Positions 7,726 through 18,123 of a DNA stretch of 46,138 bases are shown here, one piece after another. Position 1 is the first letter of the stretch; each line of letters starts with the position of its first letter. This DNA comes from Clostridiales bacterium (GTDB lineage: Bacteria; Bacillota; Desulfotomaculia; Desulfotomaculales; VENG01): positions 1 to 46,138 of the forward strand of contig JAIPEW010000022.1 in assembly GCA_021736985.1 (NCBI GenBank). Reading direction: 5' to 3'. The notes under the pieces were generated by a model. It was not told the DNA's origin. It saw nothing but the letters and a program-made list of their open reading frames with translations, and did not search any database. The translations under genes were made by a program, and so were the position numbers.

Positions 7726-10254
7726 TTAATCTACCCCACGAAAATAATGCCCCCTGGTAAATCCTTCTGGAGCATACCGGGTCAAATTATCCACTGAACG
7801 GCGGATAAATTTTTCGCTGTATGAATTATTCAACACTCTGTCCAATCCCTCGCGGTAAATGCTAACAATATCTTTTGTTAACCTGGCATCATGCAAGCGA
7901 GCATCTACCCTTAAAACTGACGCACCTGTATTTACTATGCTGTCCAGGTGTTCTATCATACAAAGCTCCCTGGAATTAAATATATGCATATTGCAAAATA
8001 TATCCATTTTCACGGGAAAGATAATTCCTTTCCGGTCCCTGAGAAATGACCCGGCAGATTTGCACGGCATACTGCAGCTTTTACCTTTTGCAACCCCTCC
8101 TGCAAGATCGCCCAACATACAGTACCTGGATACCATCAAGGGAACTGCCCCGTGAACCATTACTTCTGCAGAAAAACGTCCTTTTTGAATGATATTTTTA
8201 ACCTGCTGCAAGGTCATTTCCGGAGATAGCGTTATTCTGCGTAACCCCTTTTCTAGCAAAAAAAACGCACTTTGAGTATTAAAAACATTCAGAGTAAAAT
8301 CCCCGTACAGCACAATTTCATTTTCATACAGCGATAATTGAATAATCCCCGAGTTTGAAGCCTGTACACCGTCTACCGGCACTGAAAGTGCTTCTTTCCA
8401 GAACAGCACAAAATCATCATAATTAATATTTTGCAATATGCGCGGTGTAGAAAGAATTAAACGCGCTCCCCTGGAAGCACAATAATTCTTTGCTTCTTCA
8501 ATGTTTGTTTTACTAAATTTTTGAAAACCATCACCGCCGTAAAAAACTTCATCAGCCCCGGCCTGTACAGCAGCACGCATTGAGCCTATGTCAGAAACGG
8601 CAACTGCCAGCAGTGGAGCGGTATTTTCTTGACCAATATATTTTGCGCTGTTAAAAACTGTTTTTTGAAGGCGTTCTTTATATATATAAGTAGAAACGCT
8701 TTTATTACCCCGGGCCCTTGATCGCTGCAAACTTAGATCTTCTACTGCCTTTCTGCGTGCTTCATTTATTTCCCGTACAGGAAACATTACTTCTCCTTCA
8801 ATATTACAATATAAATCTTTTAACTCATAAGGTGTATTTCCCAACCGGTCTATTTGCTTTAATACAAACTCCCTGTCAAGCGGCCTTTTTGCAGCCTGCT
8901 CACCCCTTACAGCAGTAGCGCCTTTACCCTTACATCCTTCTTCATCCTCTATACTTACATGCATCTCCTGCCCTACAGCAGCATGGATAGTAATAATAAC
9001 CGGTATTTTTTTTGTCTCCCGCTCAGAGGTATAGGTTTTCTTAGCCCTCTCCATCAGCACTGCATCGTAATTTTTAAAAACTCTGTCCCCGCACCTTATA
9101 TCACCATTAGCATGCAATTTAATTACATCACCGGAGAAAGCACTGTTTGCCTTTTTACCGTTAATTAAAATTTCATGCACATCAATCCCTACACGCCCAC
9201 CCCGGGAAACCCAAACTTCCAGGCCATCACCGGTATTTAAGGTATTTTCAAGCTTTATCTCTACCAGTGATTTAATTTTATCATAACACTTAACGCGTCC
9301 TAGCAAAAGACCGCGGTTATTAGGCCGCTTGGAGCTCATCATATCCCGCCCGGAACGCCCAAAAAAGTATCCAGCAGTAAAACCCCGGTTAAAAATCTGT
9401 GCCAGATCTTTTTTCTCTTCACCTGTAATATAAAAATTACCATCTACAACTCTATCAATAATTGTTCTATATATACGCGTAACAGTTGCTACATATTCAG
9501 CTCGCTTTAACCTGCCCTCAATTTTAAATGCATCAATACCCGCCTCAATTAACCGGGGCATATTTTCCGACAAATTTAAATCCTTCGGGCTCAACAAGTA
9601 CTCACCGTTTTTCTGACCGTCATTAAGTACTTTTCCCGACTGGTCCTCCAGACTGTATCGCATACGGCACGGCTGAGCGCAACGCCCCCTGTTGCCGCTA
9701 CGTCCCCCGATCATGCTGGACATAAGACACTGCCCTGAATAACATATGCACAGAGCCCCGTGAATAAAAACTTCCACTTCCACTCCTGACTGCGACTTTA
9801 TATCTGCAATCTCCTCCAGGCTTAACTCCCTGGCTAAAACTATTCTATCTATACCTGCCTTACCTAATAGCTTTGCACCATCATTATTATGCACCGTCAT
9901 TTGTGTACTTGCATGCAGTTCCAATTCAGGAATAACACTACCTGCAACTTTCAACAACCCCAAATCCTGAATTATTACTGCATCTACACCTGCATTATAT
10001 AAAAAGTATAAAAAGTCTATTGCATCTTCCATTTCTGTATCTGCTATAATCGTATTTACTGCTGCATATACTTTAACTCCCCGAACATGGGCATATTCTA
10101 CTGCACGGGTTAACTCCTGCCGGTCAAAATTAGATGCTGACTTTCGCGCACTGAAATCCCTGCCGCCAATATAAACCGCGTCAGCCCCGTTTTGAACTGC
10201 TGCTATAAAAGCTTCCCAGTTTCCGGCAGGAACAAGTAATTCAGGTCTGCCCAT
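7726..10254 (-). CDS. Peptidase U32 family protein with DUF3656-type middle domain
   Basis: A long (842 aa) U32 family protein. Residues 1-320 form the U32 module, beginning LLVPAGNWEAFIAAVQNGAD and containing the cysteine cluster ICYSGQCLMS...RGRCAQPCR (about 165-195). The middle (about 380-510) looks like DUF3656, and the last third repeats a U32-like barrel (LLAVAVSDIGSMRAAVQAGAD) with its own MLGD...CSMPCKS cysteines. U32 relatives such as E. coli RlhA and TrhP hydroxylate RNA bases rather than cut proteins, so an RNA-modifying role is more likely than proteolysis; that is inference. The ATG at 10254 follows GGGGGAAATATAAA. It lies 18 bases after the NIF3-like gene and about 30 before mutS2, in one apparent operon. 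Confidence 0.9.
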   Translation of the reverse strand: MGRPELLVPAGNWEAFIAAVQNGADAVYIGGRDFSARKSASNFDRQELTRAVEYAHVRGVKVYAAVNTIIADTEMEDAIDFLYFLYNAGVDAVIIQDLGLLKVAGSVIPELELHASTQMTVHNNDGAKLLGKAGIDRIVLARELSLEEIADIKSQSGVEVEVFIHGALCICYSGQCLMSSMIGGRSGNRGRCAQPCRMRYSLEDQSGKVLNDGQKNGEYLLSPKDLNLSENMPRLIEAGIDAFKIEGRLKRAEYVATVTRIYRTIIDRVVDGNFYITGEEKKDLAQIFNRGFTAGYFFGRSGRDMMSSKRPNNRGLLLGRVKCYDKIKSLVEIKLENTLNTGDGLEVWVSRGGRVGIDVHEILINGKKANSAFSGDVIKLHANGDIRCGDRVFKNYDAVLMERAKKTYTSERETKKIPVIITIHAAVGQEMHVSIEDEEGCKGKGATAVRGEQAAKRPLDREFVLKQIDRLGNTPYELKDLYCNIEGEVMFPVREINEARRKAVEDLSLQRSRARGNKSVSTYIYKERLQKTVFNSAKYIGQENTAPLLAVAVSDIGSMRAAVQAGADEVFYGGDGFQKFSKTNIEEAKNYCASRGARLILSTPRILQNINYDDFVLFWKEALSVPVDGVQASNSGIIQLSLYENEIVLYGDFTLNVFNTQSAFFLLEKGLRRITLSPEMTLQQVKNIIQKGRFSAEVMVHGAVPLMVSRYCMLGDLAGGVAKGKSCSMPCKSAGSFLRDRKGIIFPVKMDIFCNMHIFNSRELCMIEHLDSIVNTGASVLRVDARLHDARLTKDIVSIYREGLDRVLNNSYSEKFIRRSVDNLTRYAPEGFTRGHYFRGVD

Positions 10255-10272
10255 TTTATATTTCCCCCAATA

Positions 10273-11226
10273 TTAATTACGACTGTATCTTAAAAATCCA
10301 GATATTGGTACTATTTCCACACCCTGTTTTTCTATTTCATCCAGCATAAGATTCATTCCCAGAGAATCACTGGACATATGCCCGGCATTTATAACATTTA
10401 TATGATTTTTTTCCGCTTCTTTACGGTGTTTTTCTCCCATGTGCATAACTATAAGTGTGCCTATCCCTGCTTCGACCATTTTAGCATAGGCATCTTCAGA
10501 ACCACTGGTACCACCGGTTACATCTACATAAACCTTACCGGCACTGCGCTCATTACTGCCAACAACTACACTGGGACCGGCATTATAACTTATTGCTTTT
10601 TTATATTCCGGTATAGCTTTCAGCAGTTTTATAATATCCCCTATGCTTTCCGGTTGTTCATTATCCACTAAATTCTGCAAATAAGTAGAAACATGATTAT
10701 CAGCCGGTGTATGACAGCACATAAAAGGTATATCCAACATGCGAGCAGCATCCACTGCACGGTTGTGATTTAGCGGCATTAGACCACGTTTAACTTCACT
10801 TATACGAGAAGACATCATTCCCTCGGCAACATTAATGGGAATTCCATACTTTGCCAGTAAGTCTTCCTGCAGGTGCATAACATCGTAAAGCGAAACTAGT
10901 CCCTTACCTTCGGGATGATGAGACATAACCATGTCTATTGCTTGCCCTTTTTCCTTTAACCTGTCGGCAAGGAGAACCTCTCCTGTTTCCATATCTATCC
11001 CTACTAAAATTTTTTTAACCTCACTATCCAGATCTCCGTTCAATACACGGGTATCTGCATATGGATTTAAAAAACGATCAAAATCAAATTCTGCTTTTTC
11101 ATCTTCTTTTAGCTCTTCATATTTATTCTTTTCCTTAACCATTATTTTTTCTACCTGTTCTTTTCCCCTGGGATCGTTTTCAATACCCTTTTGTACAAGC
11201 AATTCGTAAATCTCTTTAATTTTCAT
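10273..11226 (-). CDS. NIF3/DUF34-like metal-binding protein
   Basis: The 317-residue protein shows NIF3-family features: MVMSHHPEG (about 100-108), CCHTPADNHV in the middle and INAGHMSSDSLGMNLM near the end. These are histidine-rich stretches positioned like the metal ligands of the NIF3 fold. The function of the family is not settled; a hydrolase role has been proposed. The first 65 residues are a charged helical segment that fits a longer clostridial-type subgroup. The ATG at 11226 is preceded by AGGAGGAATTTTT. It sits between the glycosylase and the U32 gene, all on the minus strand with short gaps, suggesting one transcript. Confidence 0.78.
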   Translation of the reverse strand: MKIKEIYELLVQKGIENDPRGKEQVEKIMVKEKNKYEELKEDEKAEFDFDRFLNPYADTRVLNGDLDSEVKKILVGIDMETGEVLLADRLKEKGQAIDMVMSHHPEGKGLVSLYDVMHLQEDLLAKYGIPINVAEGMMSSRISEVKRGLMPLNHNRAVDAARMLDIPFMCCHTPADNHVSTYLQNLVDNEQPESIGDIIKLLKAIPEYKKAISYNAGPSVVVGSNERSAGKVYVDVTGGTSGSEDAYAKMVEAGIGTLIVMHMGEKHRKEAEKNHINVINAGHMSSDSLGMNLMLDEIEKQGVEIVPISGFLRYSRN

Positions 11227-11252
11227 AAAAATTCCTCCTGATTTTTATCATA

Positions 11253-11837
11253 TTATTTTTTAGAAATATACTTGCTGTTAGTTATATAAAAGCGCAGGGG
11301 CAGGTCAGCCCCTGTCTTAATACCTATTCTTGTCGTACTGGTTATCCCATTGATATTTTCAGTCCTGGGAGCTATAAAAAGCGTATTACCCGTTAAAAAT
11401 TTACCGTTATATTCCTTGCTGATCCCCATGGCCTGTACTAATTTTGCCGGACCCGAGCACAAATCCTTCAACTTATTTTTGTTTCTTCTTTTACACATTT
11501 CAGGTATACCTTCCAGCGGCTCAAGAGCCCTTAACAGCACAGCCTCTCCCACGCCTTCTTCAGCAGTTACCACGTTAAAACAAAAGTACATTCCGTAAAT
11601 AAAATATATATATGCACAGCCTGCAGGACCGAACATGGGTTTATTGCGTTTAGTCATACCGCGATTAGCATGACAGGCTGGATCACCCTGTATATAAGCT
11701 TCCGTTTCAACTATTTTACCTGCCTCAAATCCCCTGGGAGAACAGTAAACCAGCAAGCAGCCCAGCAGGTCTTTAGCTACAATTACTGTATCCCTATTGT
11801 AAAAAGAGAACTGAAGAGGATATAAATTACTAGTCAT
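11253..11837 (-). CDS. mpg: 3-methyladenine DNA glycosylase (AAG/MPG family)
   Basis: A 194-residue protein of the AAG/MPG fold that removes alkylated purines from DNA. Typical blocks are present: [33 protein letters not shown] (catalytic Glu in ETEAY), [34 protein letters not shown] and [14 protein letters not shown]. The length is normal. Its start overlaps the end of polX by eight bases, so the two are probably translationally coupled, and both belong to DNA repair. It is distinct from the HhH-type TagA/AlkA glycosylases. Confidence 0.93.
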   Translation of the reverse strand: MTSNLYPLQFSFYNRDTVIVAKDLLGCLLVYCSPRGFEAGKIVETEAYIQGDPACHANRGMTKRNKPMFGPAGCAYIYFIYGMYFCFNVVTAEEGVGEAVLLRALEPLEGIPEMCKRRNKNKLKDLCSGPAKLVQAMGISKEYNGKFLTGNTLFIAPRTENINGITSTTRIGIKTGADLPLRFYITNSKYISKK

Positions 11838-13551
11838 AATCTCTCCCTAAATAATTTAAAAGTTCACTTGCGTCCATGGTATTTAAAAAGTGCTCCGGGC
11901 CCAACCAGGCTCGCCGGGCAACAGATATCCCGTAATCAATTTCACCCAGTCGCCTTAAATCATGTGCATCTGTACCAATAGATAACATTACCCCGTGCTT
12001 AACCGCCCGGTATGCATTATCTTCACTCAGATCCATGCGGTCCGGTGATGCATTGATTTCTAACGCGGTATTATACTCGGCTGCTGCCTCTATTACTTTA
12101 TCCACATCCACCTGGTAAGCATCCCTATACCCCAGTATTCTACCTGTTAGATGTCCTATAATATCAACATGGGGGTTTTTTATTGCCGAAATTATACGTG
12201 CTGTCATTTTCTCACGGTCCTGCTTAAATGCAGTATGCACAGAGGCTACAACTATATCCAGGCGAGATAATACATCATCAGGATAATCAAGGCTGCCGTC
12301 ACTTAATATGTCTACTTCTATTCCAGAAAGAATGGTCAGCTCTTTGAATTTATTATTCAAGTATTCTATATATTCTATCTGTTTTTGCAATTTTTCAACC
12401 GGCATACCTCTTGCAATTTTTAATGACTGAGAATGATCAGTAACAGCAACATAACTGTACCCCTTTTCTTGCGCCTTTGCAACTAATTCTTCCAGGCTGT
12501 TTTTACCGTCGCTCCAATTTGAATGCATATGCAGGTCGCCTTTTATATGCTTTTTATCAAGCAATACAGGCAGGTCTCCCGAGGATGCCAGGGAAATCTC
12601 ACCCCTGTTTTCACGCATCTCCGGCGGGATATAATCAATACCAATTTTTCTGTATATCTCTTTCTCAGAAGTAATTGGAATTAACCTGCCTCTTTCATCA
12701 TACAATCCTTCAGGATCTAAAAAAACACCCTGCCTGACGGCTAATTCACACAGGGCTTCCCAATGTCCTTCATTACCCGTCGCCTTAACCAGGGCCGGAT
12801 AAAACGAGGCAGGAGGTATAATTATAATATCCAGCATTATCATCCATATTGTTTTTAATTTAAGCCTATGTTTATCCCTGTAAAGAACTTCATCTACCAG
12901 GGGATGTTTTTCTATATCTAATATCAAATCATCAGGGAATTCAGTGGATACCAGTAAATTCAGGTCTTTCACTAACGGGTTCCACCGGCGGACACTACCA
13001 GCTGCAAAAACATCACTTACACAAGGATATGCCTCTAAAAAGTTCATAAATTCAACAGCTAACTCCCTGGCCAGGCTTAACAAAAAAATACCGGTATTTT
13101 TTCGCTGCATTTTAATATAACGCAATATTTCTTGTTCACGTTTTGCACCCATGCCGGGCAAAACACGAATTTGCTTCTTCCGAGCAGCTTGTTCCAGCTC
13201 ATCTAAATTTTTAATATTTAGATTCTCATAAAAAAGCCTGGCTTTTTTAGTGCCCAGGCCGGGTACTTGCATAATTTCTATAATACCCGGAGGTATTTCA
13301 GATCTTAACCTTTGTAATAGACTACATTCTCCATTTTCAAGCATTTCTCCTATTTTAGATAATATATTTTTTCCTACACCCGGCACATCTTTTAAAGTAC
13401 CGTCTTTATACATTTCTCTAATAGCTCTCGGGCTGCCGGCTAAAACCCTGGCTGCCTTCCTGTAGGCCTGTATTTTATAATAATTATCACCTTTAAACTC
13501 CAGGTAATTTGCTATATCCTTTAATGCCCAAACTATCTCTATATTGCGCAC
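11830..13551 (-). CDS. polX: DNA polymerase/3'-5' exonuclease PolX
   Basis: The 573-residue protein has family X layout: helix-hairpin-helix motifs in the first 140 residues ([27 protein letters not shown]), a nucleotidyltransferase palm (about 175-310) and a C-terminal PHP phosphoesterase domain (about 335-573). The PHP ligands look complete: [44 protein letters not shown]. The palm motif reads GSVRR...KDLNLL; the second catalytic Asp, normally D-x-D, is Asn198, while the third Asp (D241 in MLDIIII) is present. Polymerase activity may therefore be lost while the exonuclease remains. The start is GTG at 13551; an ATG just upstream is out of frame. The place between zapA and mutS2 is the same as in Bacillus. 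Confidence 0.92.
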   Translation of the reverse strand: MRNIEIVWALKDIANYLEFKGDNYYKIQAYRKAARVLAGSPRAIREMYKDGTLKDVPGVGKNILSKIGEMLENGECSLLQRLRSEIPPGIIEIMQVPGLGTKKARLFYENLNIKNLDELEQAARKKQIRVLPGMGAKREQEILRYIKMQRKNTGIFLLSLARELAVEFMNFLEAYPCVSDVFAAGSVRRWNPLVKDLNLLVSTEFPDDLILDIEKHPLVDEVLYRDKHRLKLKTIWMIMLDIIIIPPASFYPALVKATGNEGHWEALCELAVRQGVFLDPEGLYDERGRLIPITSEKEIYRKIGIDYIPPEMRENRGEISLASSGDLPVLLDKKHIKGDLHMHSNWSDGKNSLEELVAKAQEKGYSYVAVTDHSQSLKIARGMPVEKLQKQIEYIEYLNNKFKELTILSGIEVDILSDGSLDYPDDVLSRLDIVVASVHTAFKQDREKMTARIISAIKNPHVDIIGHLTGRILGYRDAYQVDVDKVIEAAAEYNTALEINASPDRMDLSEDNAYRAVKHGVMLSIGTDAHDLRRLGEIDYGISVARRAWLGPEHFLNTMDASELLNYLGRDYD

Positions 13552-13585
13552 TGCAAACGCCCCATTTTATTTTTTCTTTACTCAA

Positions 13586-13624
13586 TAAAAAACCCACGAA
13601 GTTCTCTCCATGGGATTTTTTCTT
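13586..13624 (-). terminator. Terminator between zapA and polX
   Basis: CCCATGGA and TTCGTGGG (minus strand; ends at 13614 and 13593) form an eight-base stem with two G-T pairs and a six-base loop, followed by TTTTTT. It lies in the gap after zapA, so polX probably needs its own promoter or readthrough. Confidence 0.7.
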
Positions 13625-13663
13625 TTATTTTTTCTCCAGACTTATATTTTTATTTCTTAAAAA

Positions 13664-13939
13664 TTATTCTTCTCCCTGTTTTTTAGTATTTTCAACATCT
13701 TCTTCTTTTTGTACATCAGCAGCATCTTCATCATAAATTCTCATTAATTCATCAGTTATATTCACAGCTGATAAGACTGCTGCTTTATGTATTGACAACC
13801 TGGGATTACGTCGCATAACCTTACGCATTGTCTGGTCGACATAGCGGGCAATTTTCATCATATACTCTGGAGAAGCATCGCCCCTTAACTTGTAATACTC
13901 TCCAAATATTTCAACATCTACCTTATTTTGGCCAGACAA
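13664..13939 (-). CDS. zapA: Cell division protein ZapA
   Basis: A 91-residue FtsZ-ring stabiliser. The N-terminal beta part (KVDVEIFGEYYKLRG) is followed by the ZapA pattern SPEYMMKIARYVDQTM and NPRLSIHKAAVLSAVNITDEL, then a helical coiled-coil tail ending in a charged stretch. TTG at 13939 is taken as start because GGGAGGG lies six bases before it; the TTG at 13954 is part of that ribosome site. Its position directly downstream of pheT matches the gene order seen in Bacillus. Cytoplasmic, acting at the division site. Confidence 0.9.
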   Translation of the reverse strand: MSGQNKVDVEIFGEYYKLRGDASPEYMMKIARYVDQTMRKVMRRNPRLSIHKAAVLSAVNITDELMRIYDEDAADVQKEEDVENTKKQGEE

Positions 13940-14000
13940 GAATAGCCCTCCCAAATTTTATACTAGTATACATTTTCGAGTTATTTTTCCAATATCCTTC

Positions 14001-14041
14001 TGTAAAAAAGGAAAAGTGGAAGAAAAGAAGTTCCTTCCACT
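14001..14041 (-). terminator. Terminator after pheT
   Basis: AGTGGAAG (minus strand, ends at 14041) pairs with CTTCCACT (ends at 14015), followed by TTTTCCTTTTTT. It separates pheST from zapA. Confidence 0.85.
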
Positions 14042-14082
14042 CAATTATAGACATTAAAGTTTTATAAAACCTGTTATCCCAT

Positions 14083-16509
14083 CTAACTGCGCAGGCGCGC
14101 ATCAAACTCTTTTTGTAATATCGAGGTTATAGAACTTATACGTTCATTCACTTCCTCATCCGTTAATGTGCGGTCTGCAGCCTGGAATTTGAGCGAAAAA
14201 GCCATGCTCTGGCAGCCCTCACTAACCTGGTTACCTTTATATACATCAAAAAGTTTTACATCCCTGAGCAATTCGCCGCCCGCCTTGCGAATTAACCTGA
14301 AAACATCCCGGGCTAAAATATCCTCGGCGACAACCACAGCCAGGTCTCTGTTTGTGCCGGGATACTTGGGCAGAGGAATATACCTATCTTTTTTACCAGC
14401 ATACTGAAGCAAAACTTCCATGTCAAATTCAAAAGCAGTAACTTTTTGATCCAGCTCGTAATTTTCCAGCACCAGCGGGTGTATCTCACCTATTATGCCA
14501 GCTTTTTCACCGTGCACCTGTATATACGCCGATCTTCCAGGATGATAGGTCATATTATCAAACGCAGGTTCAAGACTGCACCCCTTTACTCCCATCCTGT
14601 TTAAAACTGCCTCTAATATACCTTTAACATAATAAAAATCCATATTACCGGATGCTGTATTCCAGGCATTTTCAGTCTTACCGGTAAAGACTGCAGCTAA
14701 CTTTTCTCTCTCTTCGGGTAAATCACTATTATCCCGGGGGTGAAAAACTTTTCCTGTATCAAAAACTGCTGCATTATAGTTTCTCCTGCTGTAATTATGC
14801 CGTACAATATCTAAAACCCCGGGAAGCATCAACGTACGCATAATCTCCTGTTCTTCAGTTAAGGGATTTTGTATTTTAATTGTATTCCTCAAATAACTAT
14901 CTTCAGGTATTCTCAGGCGGTCAAACTCTTTTCTGGAATGGAAACTGTAAGTTATTGCTTCATATACTCCACAGGCAACCAGTTCACGCCTTAACTGCCG
15001 CATAATGCGCTGCCTTTCGGTTCTACCACCCTCGGTAGACTCACCTGAAGGCAATGTTTGCGGAATCCTATCATAACCGTGAATTCGTGCTACTTCCTCA
15101 ATCAGATCCACTTCTCTGCTGATATCAGGTCTAAATGTTGGCACTGTAACTAAGAAGCCTTCCTCATCTTCTTGCTGAACTTTAAACTGAAGGGAACTTA
15201 AAATATTTTTACATTCGTCTTGAGAAATTTCTTTACCCAACAAATATCCCACCCTGGAAGGCCTTATAGGAATAGTTTTTTCTTCTATATACTCCGGGTA
15301 ATTATCAATTTGCCCTGCTAATACGCTGCAAGCACCCATTTCCTGCAGCAGCTTAGCTGCACGCTGCGCTGCACGCAAACAACCGTTTACATCTATTCCT
15401 TTTTCAAATCGAAGTGAAGATTCAGAGCGCAGCCCCAGGTAATTTGAGGTACGCCGCACGCTTGACGGGTCAAAATATGCAGACTCAAGAAGAACCATAC
15501 TTGTGTCCCCGGTAACTTCGGAATCAGCTCCCCCCATAACTCCGGCGATTGCAACAGGCCCGGAAGAATCAGCAATAACCAGCATATCTTTTTTCATTTT
15601 ACGCTCTGTGCCATCCAGTGTTTGCAGAATTTCGCCCTCTTTTGCCCGGCGCACAATTATTTTCCCGTCTTTTAATTTATCATAGTCAAAAGCATGAAGC
15701 GGCTGTCCCAGCTCCATTAAAACATAGTTTGTAACATCCACTACGTTATTTATCGGGCGTATCCCTGCAGAACGAAGCCTCTCCTGCATCCAAACAGGAG
15801 AAGAAAAAACTTTAACACCGGTCAAAAGCTTTGCTACATAACGCCGGCAAAGTTCATTATTTTCTATAATGACTTCGGCTTTCCCATCTATGTACTCATC
15901 TAAAGACTTGGGATCAGCACCTGGTAATTTAAGACTGGTATTATATATTGCAGCAACTTCACGGGCTACACCAATCATGCTCAAGCAGTCGCCCCGGTTA
16001 GGCGTAAGTTCGAGTTCTATTACGGCATCGTCCAGGCCAGTATATTTTCTTGCATCTTCTCCTACCGGAGTATCCGAGGGTAATATCATGATACCGTGGG
16101 CCTGGTTCTCGGGCAAACTTTCCGTATCCAGTCCAAGCTCACCGCCGGAACACAGCATACCCCTGGATTCTATACCGCGCAATTTTGTTTTTTTAATTTT
16201 AAGTCCGCCTGCCAGGCGTGCTCCCTCGACAGCAACGGGAATTATGTTATTTTCTTTTACATTATCCGCCCCGGTTACAATCTGCCGGTTGTTTTCACCG
16301 CCTACATTGACACTGCAAATAATTAATTTATCCGCGTTGGGATGAGAACTAATTTCAACAATCTTTCCTGTATACACTTTTTCTATTTCTTTTCCCAGTT
16401 CAGCAACACTATCAACTTCCAACCCGGCAGATGTTATACTGTCAGCTAATTCAAGAGGAGAGACCGGAATATCTACATATTCTTGCAACCACTTATAAGA
16501 TACTTTCAC
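14083..16509 (-). CDS. pheT: Phenylalanyl-tRNA synthetase beta subunit
   Basis: The 808-residue large subunit of the (alpha-beta)2 enzyme that charges tRNA-Phe. In order: an N-terminal tRNA-binding OB domain (about 40-150), B3/B4 editing domain with GQPLHAFDYDKL (about 270), B5 domain, catalytic-like core, and the C-terminal anticodon-binding FDX-ACB domain from YIPLPKYPGTNRDLAVVV. The start is GTG at 16509 with AAGGAGG eleven bases upstream. It lies 39 bases after pheS and shares its T-box-controlled transcript. Confidence 0.96.
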   Translation of the reverse strand: MKVSYKWLQEYVDIPVSPLELADSITSAGLEVDSVAELGKEIEKVYTGKIVEISSHPNADKLIICSVNVGGENNRQIVTGADNVKENNIIPVAVEGARLAGGLKIKKTKLRGIESRGMLCSGGELGLDTESLPENQAHGIMILPSDTPVGEDARKYTGLDDAVIELELTPNRGDCLSMIGVAREVAAIYNTSLKLPGADPKSLDEYIDGKAEVIIENNELCRRYVAKLLTGVKVFSSPVWMQERLRSAGIRPINNVVDVTNYVLMELGQPLHAFDYDKLKDGKIIVRRAKEGEILQTLDGTERKMKKDMLVIADSSGPVAIAGVMGGADSEVTGDTSMVLLESAYFDPSSVRRTSNYLGLRSESSLRFEKGIDVNGCLRAAQRAAKLLQEMGACSVLAGQIDNYPEYIEEKTIPIRPSRVGYLLGKEISQDECKNILSSLQFKVQQEDEEGFLVTVPTFRPDISREVDLIEEVARIHGYDRIPQTLPSGESTEGGRTERQRIMRQLRRELVACGVYEAITYSFHSRKEFDRLRIPEDSYLRNTIKIQNPLTEEQEIMRTLMLPGVLDIVRHNYSRRNYNAAVFDTGKVFHPRDNSDLPEEREKLAAVFTGKTENAWNTASGNMDFYYVKGILEAVLNRMGVKGCSLEPAFDNMTYHPGRSAYIQVHGEKAGIIGEIHPLVLENYELDQKVTAFEFDMEVLLQYAGKKDRYIPLPKYPGTNRDLAVVVAEDILARDVFRLIRKAGGELLRDVKLFDVYKGNQVSEGCQSMAFSLKFQAADRTLTDEEVNERISSITSILQKEFDARLRS

Positions 16510-16548
16510 TGCTTTATAATCCTCCTTGAAACTTATTTTGCTGCAGGT

Positions 16549-17571
16549 TTAAATTTGCTCTAAAAATCGAAGATCATTTTCAAACAACAAGCGCAGGTCA
16601 TCTATACCGTACTTTAACATAGTAATACGCTCTAACCCCATACCAAAAGCAAACCCTGTATATTGTTCTGAATCATAACCAGATATTTCTAAAACCCTCG
16701 GGTGAACAGACCCGCAGCCGAGCACTTCAAGCCATCCTGTGCCGGAACACACCCTGCATCCTTTACCTCCACACATCACACAAGAGATATCTACTTCTGC
16801 GCTGGGTTCCGTAAATGGAAAATAACTGGGCCTGAAACGGGTACGGGTTTCACTTCCAAACATACTCTCAGCAAATACTTTAAGGACACCCTTTAGATCA
16901 GCAAATGTAATCCTGTAGTCTACTGCCAATCCCTCTATTTGGTGAAACATTGGAGAATGTGTAGCATCATCATCTTTTCGATATACCCTTCCCGGGGCAA
17001 TTATTTTTAACGGCACCCGGGGCGCAGCAGCTTCCATAGTGCGGACTTGTATGGGCGAAGTATGTGTGCGCAGCAGTACTTCGGACCCGGTGAAAAAAGT
17101 ATCTTGCATATCCCGGGCAGGATGATCCTTCGGTATATTTAGCGCCTCAAAATTATAATAATCGGTTTCAATTTCAGGCCCTTCAACAACATTGAATCCC
17201 AAACCGGTGAAAATATCTTCGATTTCACCTTGTATACGGGTCAGGGGATGCATTTTCCCCAACATGCACGGTTTACCCGGCAGAGTAACATCTATTTTCT
17301 CCCGGGAAAGGCGCTCCTCCAATTCCTTGTTCTTTAATTCATCTGTTCTACGTTCTAAATACTCTTCCAACTCTTCCCGCACGCTGTTTGCCAGCTGTCC
17401 TATCCGGGGACGTTCTTCAGCTGACAGAGATCCCATCCCGCGTAAAACTTTTGTTAGTTCACCTTTTTTTCCCAAGTACTTAACCCGAATTTCATTTAAC
17501 TTTTTCAGGTCACTGGCTTCATCCAGGCAAATTTTAGCTTCTCTAGCTATTGCTTTCAACTTATCTTCCAA
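16549..17571 (-). CDS. pheS: Phenylalanyl-tRNA synthetase alpha subunit
   Basis: The catalytic subunit of about 340 residues. An N-terminal coiled coil (1-90) is followed by the class II core, with [44 protein letters not shown] (motif 2 region) and [11 protein letters not shown] (motif 3). CVMC and CRVC pairs near residue 275 may bind zinc. The start is TTG at 17571: GGAGGTG sits seven bases upstream, and the 30 in-frame residues before it belong to the T-box terminator region. It is the first gene of the pheST operon and is controlled by the leader at 17608-17905. Confidence 0.96.
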   Translation of the reverse strand: MEDKLKAIAREAKICLDEASDLKKLNEIRVKYLGKKGELTKVLRGMGSLSAEERPRIGQLANSVREELEEYLERRTDELKNKELEERLSREKIDVTLPGKPCMLGKMHPLTRIQGEIEDIFTGLGFNVVEGPEIETDYYNFEALNIPKDHPARDMQDTFFTGSEVLLRTHTSPIQVRTMEAAAPRVPLKIIAPGRVYRKDDDATHSPMFHQIEGLAVDYRITFADLKGVLKVFAESMFGSETRTRFRPSYFPFTEPSAEVDISCVMCGGKGCRVCSGTGWLEVLGCGSVHPRVLEISGYDSEQYTGFAFGMGLERITMLKYGIDDLRLLFENDLRFLEQI

Positions 17572-17607
17572 TATGTAGCACCTCCGGTTTACATTAACAT
17601 TTTTAAG

Positions 17608-17905
17608 CTGTAAAAAAATAAAAAAACCGCCCCTCAGGGACGGATTTTCCCGCGGTACCACCCTGGTTTTTGCACATATCTCACATGCAAACCCCTCTTG
17701 GACGGACTGCCGTCTTCTCCTGGTAACGGCGGAAACACCGGCTACACCTACTAATAAATACTTTCATTTTACGTTCAGCTGCAGTTCCGGGGTGAACTTC
17801 AACTCACCGACCATAGAAAGGCTCTCAGTCCAGGGCCCATCTTCCCTAAAAAGGTCACAGTGAATATACTCTCCCCTTCATTACATTTAACTCTATGTAA
17901 AAAAC
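17608..17905 (-). promoter_or_regulatory. T-box riboswitch controlling pheST, Phe specifier TTC
   Basis: The minus strand carries AGGGTGGTACCGCGGG (17649-17664), the T-box consensus, directly before a terminator hairpin (17626-17643) with a T run. In Stem I the S-turn element AGTA (17867-17870) faces GAAG followed by TTC (17794-17796). The loop is bounded by GGGG/CCCC pairing below (17873-17876 with 17789-17792) and by TCACTG...CGGTGA pairing above. TTC is a Phe codon. The T-box TGGT would pair with a tRNA ending in A73-CCA, as tRNA-Phe does. Uncharged tRNA-Phe should favour the antiterminator and turn on pheST. Confidence 0.95.
17617..17644 (-). terminator. Intrinsic terminator of the pheS T-box
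   Basis: CCGTCCCTGAGGGGCGG followed by seven T on the minus strand. It is mutually exclusive with the antiterminator that uses the adjacent T-box sequence. Confidence 0.9.
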
Positions 17906-18037
17906 TAGTGCACTACTAACTTCTTATACAACATATACGCCCTAATTGAACCTGTAGCTTCGAACAGCCTCCAAAAAAATTCGGCGGTTAACAAATGTTA
18001 ACACAACCTTTCCATTAATTTTTGGGGACTTTTTGTA

Positions 18038-18066
18038 ATTATACCACAAGGTCACAAGCAAGACAA
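18038..18066 (-). promoter_or_regulatory. Promoter of the pheST operon
   Basis: TTGTCT (18061-18066), a 17-base spacer and a perfect TATAAT (18038-18043) point leftward into the long pheS leader. The first 125 bases of the leader, before the T-box proper, contain a small palindrome TTAACATTTGTTAA (about 17989-18002) of unknown meaning. Confidence 0.75.
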
Positions 18067-18123
18067 GAAAATTAAATAATTATAGGTACAATCAGGCCCG
18101 GTACCGGGCCGTCAACAACTATA

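Noticed and set aside
7726-10254. Calling the U32 protein a collagenase or protease
   Set aside because: Characterised relatives with this cysteine cluster act in RNA hydroxylation, and no protease active site is evident.
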